Made by a program: the position numbers and the translations under genes. Under the pieces are notes generated by a model, which searched no databases, was not told the DNA's origin, and saw only the letters and a program-made list of their open reading frames with translations. This document shows positions 4,561 through 5,654 of a stretch of DNA of 5,654 bases, piece by piece. The stretch comes from Modestobacter sp. (GTDB taxonomy: Bacteria > Actinomycetota > Actinomycetes > Mycobacteriales > Geodermatophilaceae), in NCBI GenBank assembly GCA_025965635.1, contig JAOPWO010000454.1, positions 1 to 5,654 on the forward strand. Reading direction: 5' to 3'. The number at the start of each line of letters is the position of its first letter. The first letter of the stretch is position 1.

Positions 4561-5654
4561 GTGCTCAGCTGGCCCGCCCCCCTCCTGCCGACCCTCCCCG
4601 GGTCCGGCCCCGCGCTGCGGGTGTTCGACACCGCCCGGCAGGAGGTCGTCGAGACCCGACCCGGCCGGACGGCCCGGATGTACGTCTGCGGCATCACGCC
4701 CTACGACGCCACCCACCTGGGGCACGCCGCCACCTACCTGGCCTTCGACCTGGTGAACAGGGTGTGGCGGGACGCCGGGCACGCCGTCCACTACGTGCAG
4801 AACGTCACCGACGTCGACGACCCGCTGTTCGAGCGCGCCGACCGCGACGGCGAGGACTGGGTCGTCCTGGGCATGCGCGAGACCGCACTGTTCCGCGAGG
4901 ACATGACCGCACTGCGGGTGCTGCCACCGGAGGACTACGTCGGGGCGGTCGAGGCCATCCCCCGGATCGCGGCCCACGTCGAGACGCTCTGGGACGCCGG
5001 CCTCGCCTACCAGCTCGGGGACGGCACCGGCGACCTGTACCACGACGTCTCCCAGGCACCCGGGTTCGGCAGTGAGTCCGGCTACGACCAGGAGACGATG
5101 CTCCGGCTGTCCGCCGAGCGCGGGGGAGACCCCGACCGGGCCGGGAAGCGGTCCGCGCTGGACCCGCTGCTCTGGCGCGGCGCCCGGGACGGCGAACCGT
5201 CCTGGTCCGGCCCGCGCGGCGTCGCCGGCCGGCCCGGGTGGCACGTGGAGTGCGCGTCGATCGCGCTGGACACCATCGGCATGGGTTTCGATCTGCAGGG
5301 TGGCGGCAGCGACCTGGTCTTCCCGCACCACGAGTACTCCGCGGTGCACGCCGAGGGCCTGACCGGCACCAAGCCGTTCGCCCAGACCTACGTGCACGCC
5401 GCGATGATCGGACTGGACGGCGAGAAGATGAGCAAGAGCCGGGGCAACCTGGTGTTCGTCTCCCGGCTGCGCGGCGACGGCGTCGACTCGATGGCCGTGC
5501 GCCTCGCCCTGCTCTCGGGGCACTACCGCACCGACCGGGCCTGGACCCCCGACCTGCTGGCGGCCGCCGAGGAGCGGCTGACCACCTGGCGGCGGGCCGT
5601 CCAGCTGGCCGCCGGCGCACCGGCCGCCCCGGTCCTCGCCGCGGTGCGTGAGCG
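4561..5654 (+). CDS. mshC: Mycothiol cysteine ligase MshC, 3' end outside window
   Basis: MshC joins L-cysteine to 1-D-myo-inosityl 2-amino-2-deoxy-alpha-D-glucopyranoside (GlcN-Ins) at the expense of ATP, the penultimate step of mycothiol synthesis, in the cytosol. The 364 visible residues are a close relative of cysteinyl-tRNA synthetase. MYVCGITPYDATHLGHAATY (40-59) contains the HIGH-like HLGH (52-55). The zinc ligands known for this family fall at C43, C231 (WHVECAS) and H256 (FPHHE). KMSKS is at 289-293. The combination CGITPYDATHLGHA and WHVECASIAL, with the MxSW N-terminus, marks MshC rather than CysS. The family is about 410 residues, so roughly 50 are missing past the right edge. The GTG start is supported by the -10 box 6 nt upstream and by alignment of LSWPAPLLPTLPG with the usual MshC start. 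The adjacent SCO1664-type gene is a conserved neighbour. Confidence 0.98.
   Translation, partial: MLSWPAPLLPTLPGSGPALRVFDTARQEVVETRPGRTARMYVCGITPYDATHLGHAATYLAFDLVNRVWRDAGHAVHYVQNVTDVDDPLFERADRDGEDWVVLGMRETALFREDMTALRVLPPEDYVGAVEAIPRIAAHVETLWDAGLAYQLGDGTGDLYHDVSQAPGFGSESGYDQETMLRLSAERGGDPDRAGKRSALDPLLWRGARDGEPSWSGPRGVAGRPGWHVECASIALDTIGMGFDLQGGGSDLVFPHHEYSAVHAEGLTGTKPFAQTYVHAAMIGLDGEKMSKSRGNLVFVSRLRGDGVDSMAVRLALLSGHYRTDRAWTPDLLAAAEERLTTWRRAVQLAAGAPAAPVLAAVRE

Noticed and set aside
4060..5523. Long minus-strand open frame (487 codons) opposite mshC
   Set aside because: It is antisense to mshC, whose catalytic and zinc residues are all intact; the composition of the antisense product is typical of a shadow frame.

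Overview
The window is very GC-rich chromosomal DNA with GTG starts on every gene and strong G/C bias at third codon positions. It carries mshC, a mycothiol biosynthesis gene, beside the actinobacterial families DUF3090 and SCO1664. This points to a member of the Actinomycetota, and a Geodermatophilaceae-like or Frankia-like relative would fit the composition. That placement is inference; no 16S or other taxonomic marker is present.

Layout. On the minus strand, 845 down to 1 holds the first 281 residues of an aldo/keto reductase, which runs off the left edge. A short divergent promoter region (846-947) separates it from a plus-strand run that fills the rest of the window. In order this run is: a candidate 18-residue leader ORF (948-1004), uppP (1007-1825), a histidine phosphatase of the MSMEG_4193 type (1856-2557), a DUF3090 protein (2632-3183), an SCO1664-family kinase-like protein (3203-4063), a small VOC/glyoxalase-fold protein (4073-4459), and mshC (4561 to the right edge, 364 of roughly 410 residues). 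The order uppP, phosphatase, DUF3090, SCO1664-type protein, mshC matches, from memory, the Mycobacterium tuberculosis Rv2136c to Rv2130c neighbourhood and the Streptomyces SCO1663/SCO1664 pair. It is therefore a conserved actinobacterial housekeeping block, not a mobile or accessory island.

Expression. Five starts (aldo/keto reductase, leader ORF, phosphatase, DUF3090, mshC) have a TANNNT -10-like hexamer ending 6-8 nt before a GTG and no good Shine-Dalgarno sequence, which is the signature of leaderless transcripts. uppP, the SCO1664-type gene and the VOC gene lack this signature and appear to be read from upstream promoters. The most interesting local structure is in front of uppP. A perfect 9-bp hairpin (978-1000) buries the uppP Shine-Dalgarno sequence, and it lies inside the candidate leaderless leader ORF, which stops 2 nt before the uppP GTG. 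This looks like a translational-coupling switch for the lipid-carrier phosphatase.

Functionally, UppP recycles undecaprenyl pyrophosphate for cell-wall synthesis and MshC performs the cysteine-ligation step of mycothiol synthesis. The three proteins conserved between them have no established physiological role that I know of. I found no mobile element, CRISPR array, tRNA, rRNA or clear horizontally acquired segment.
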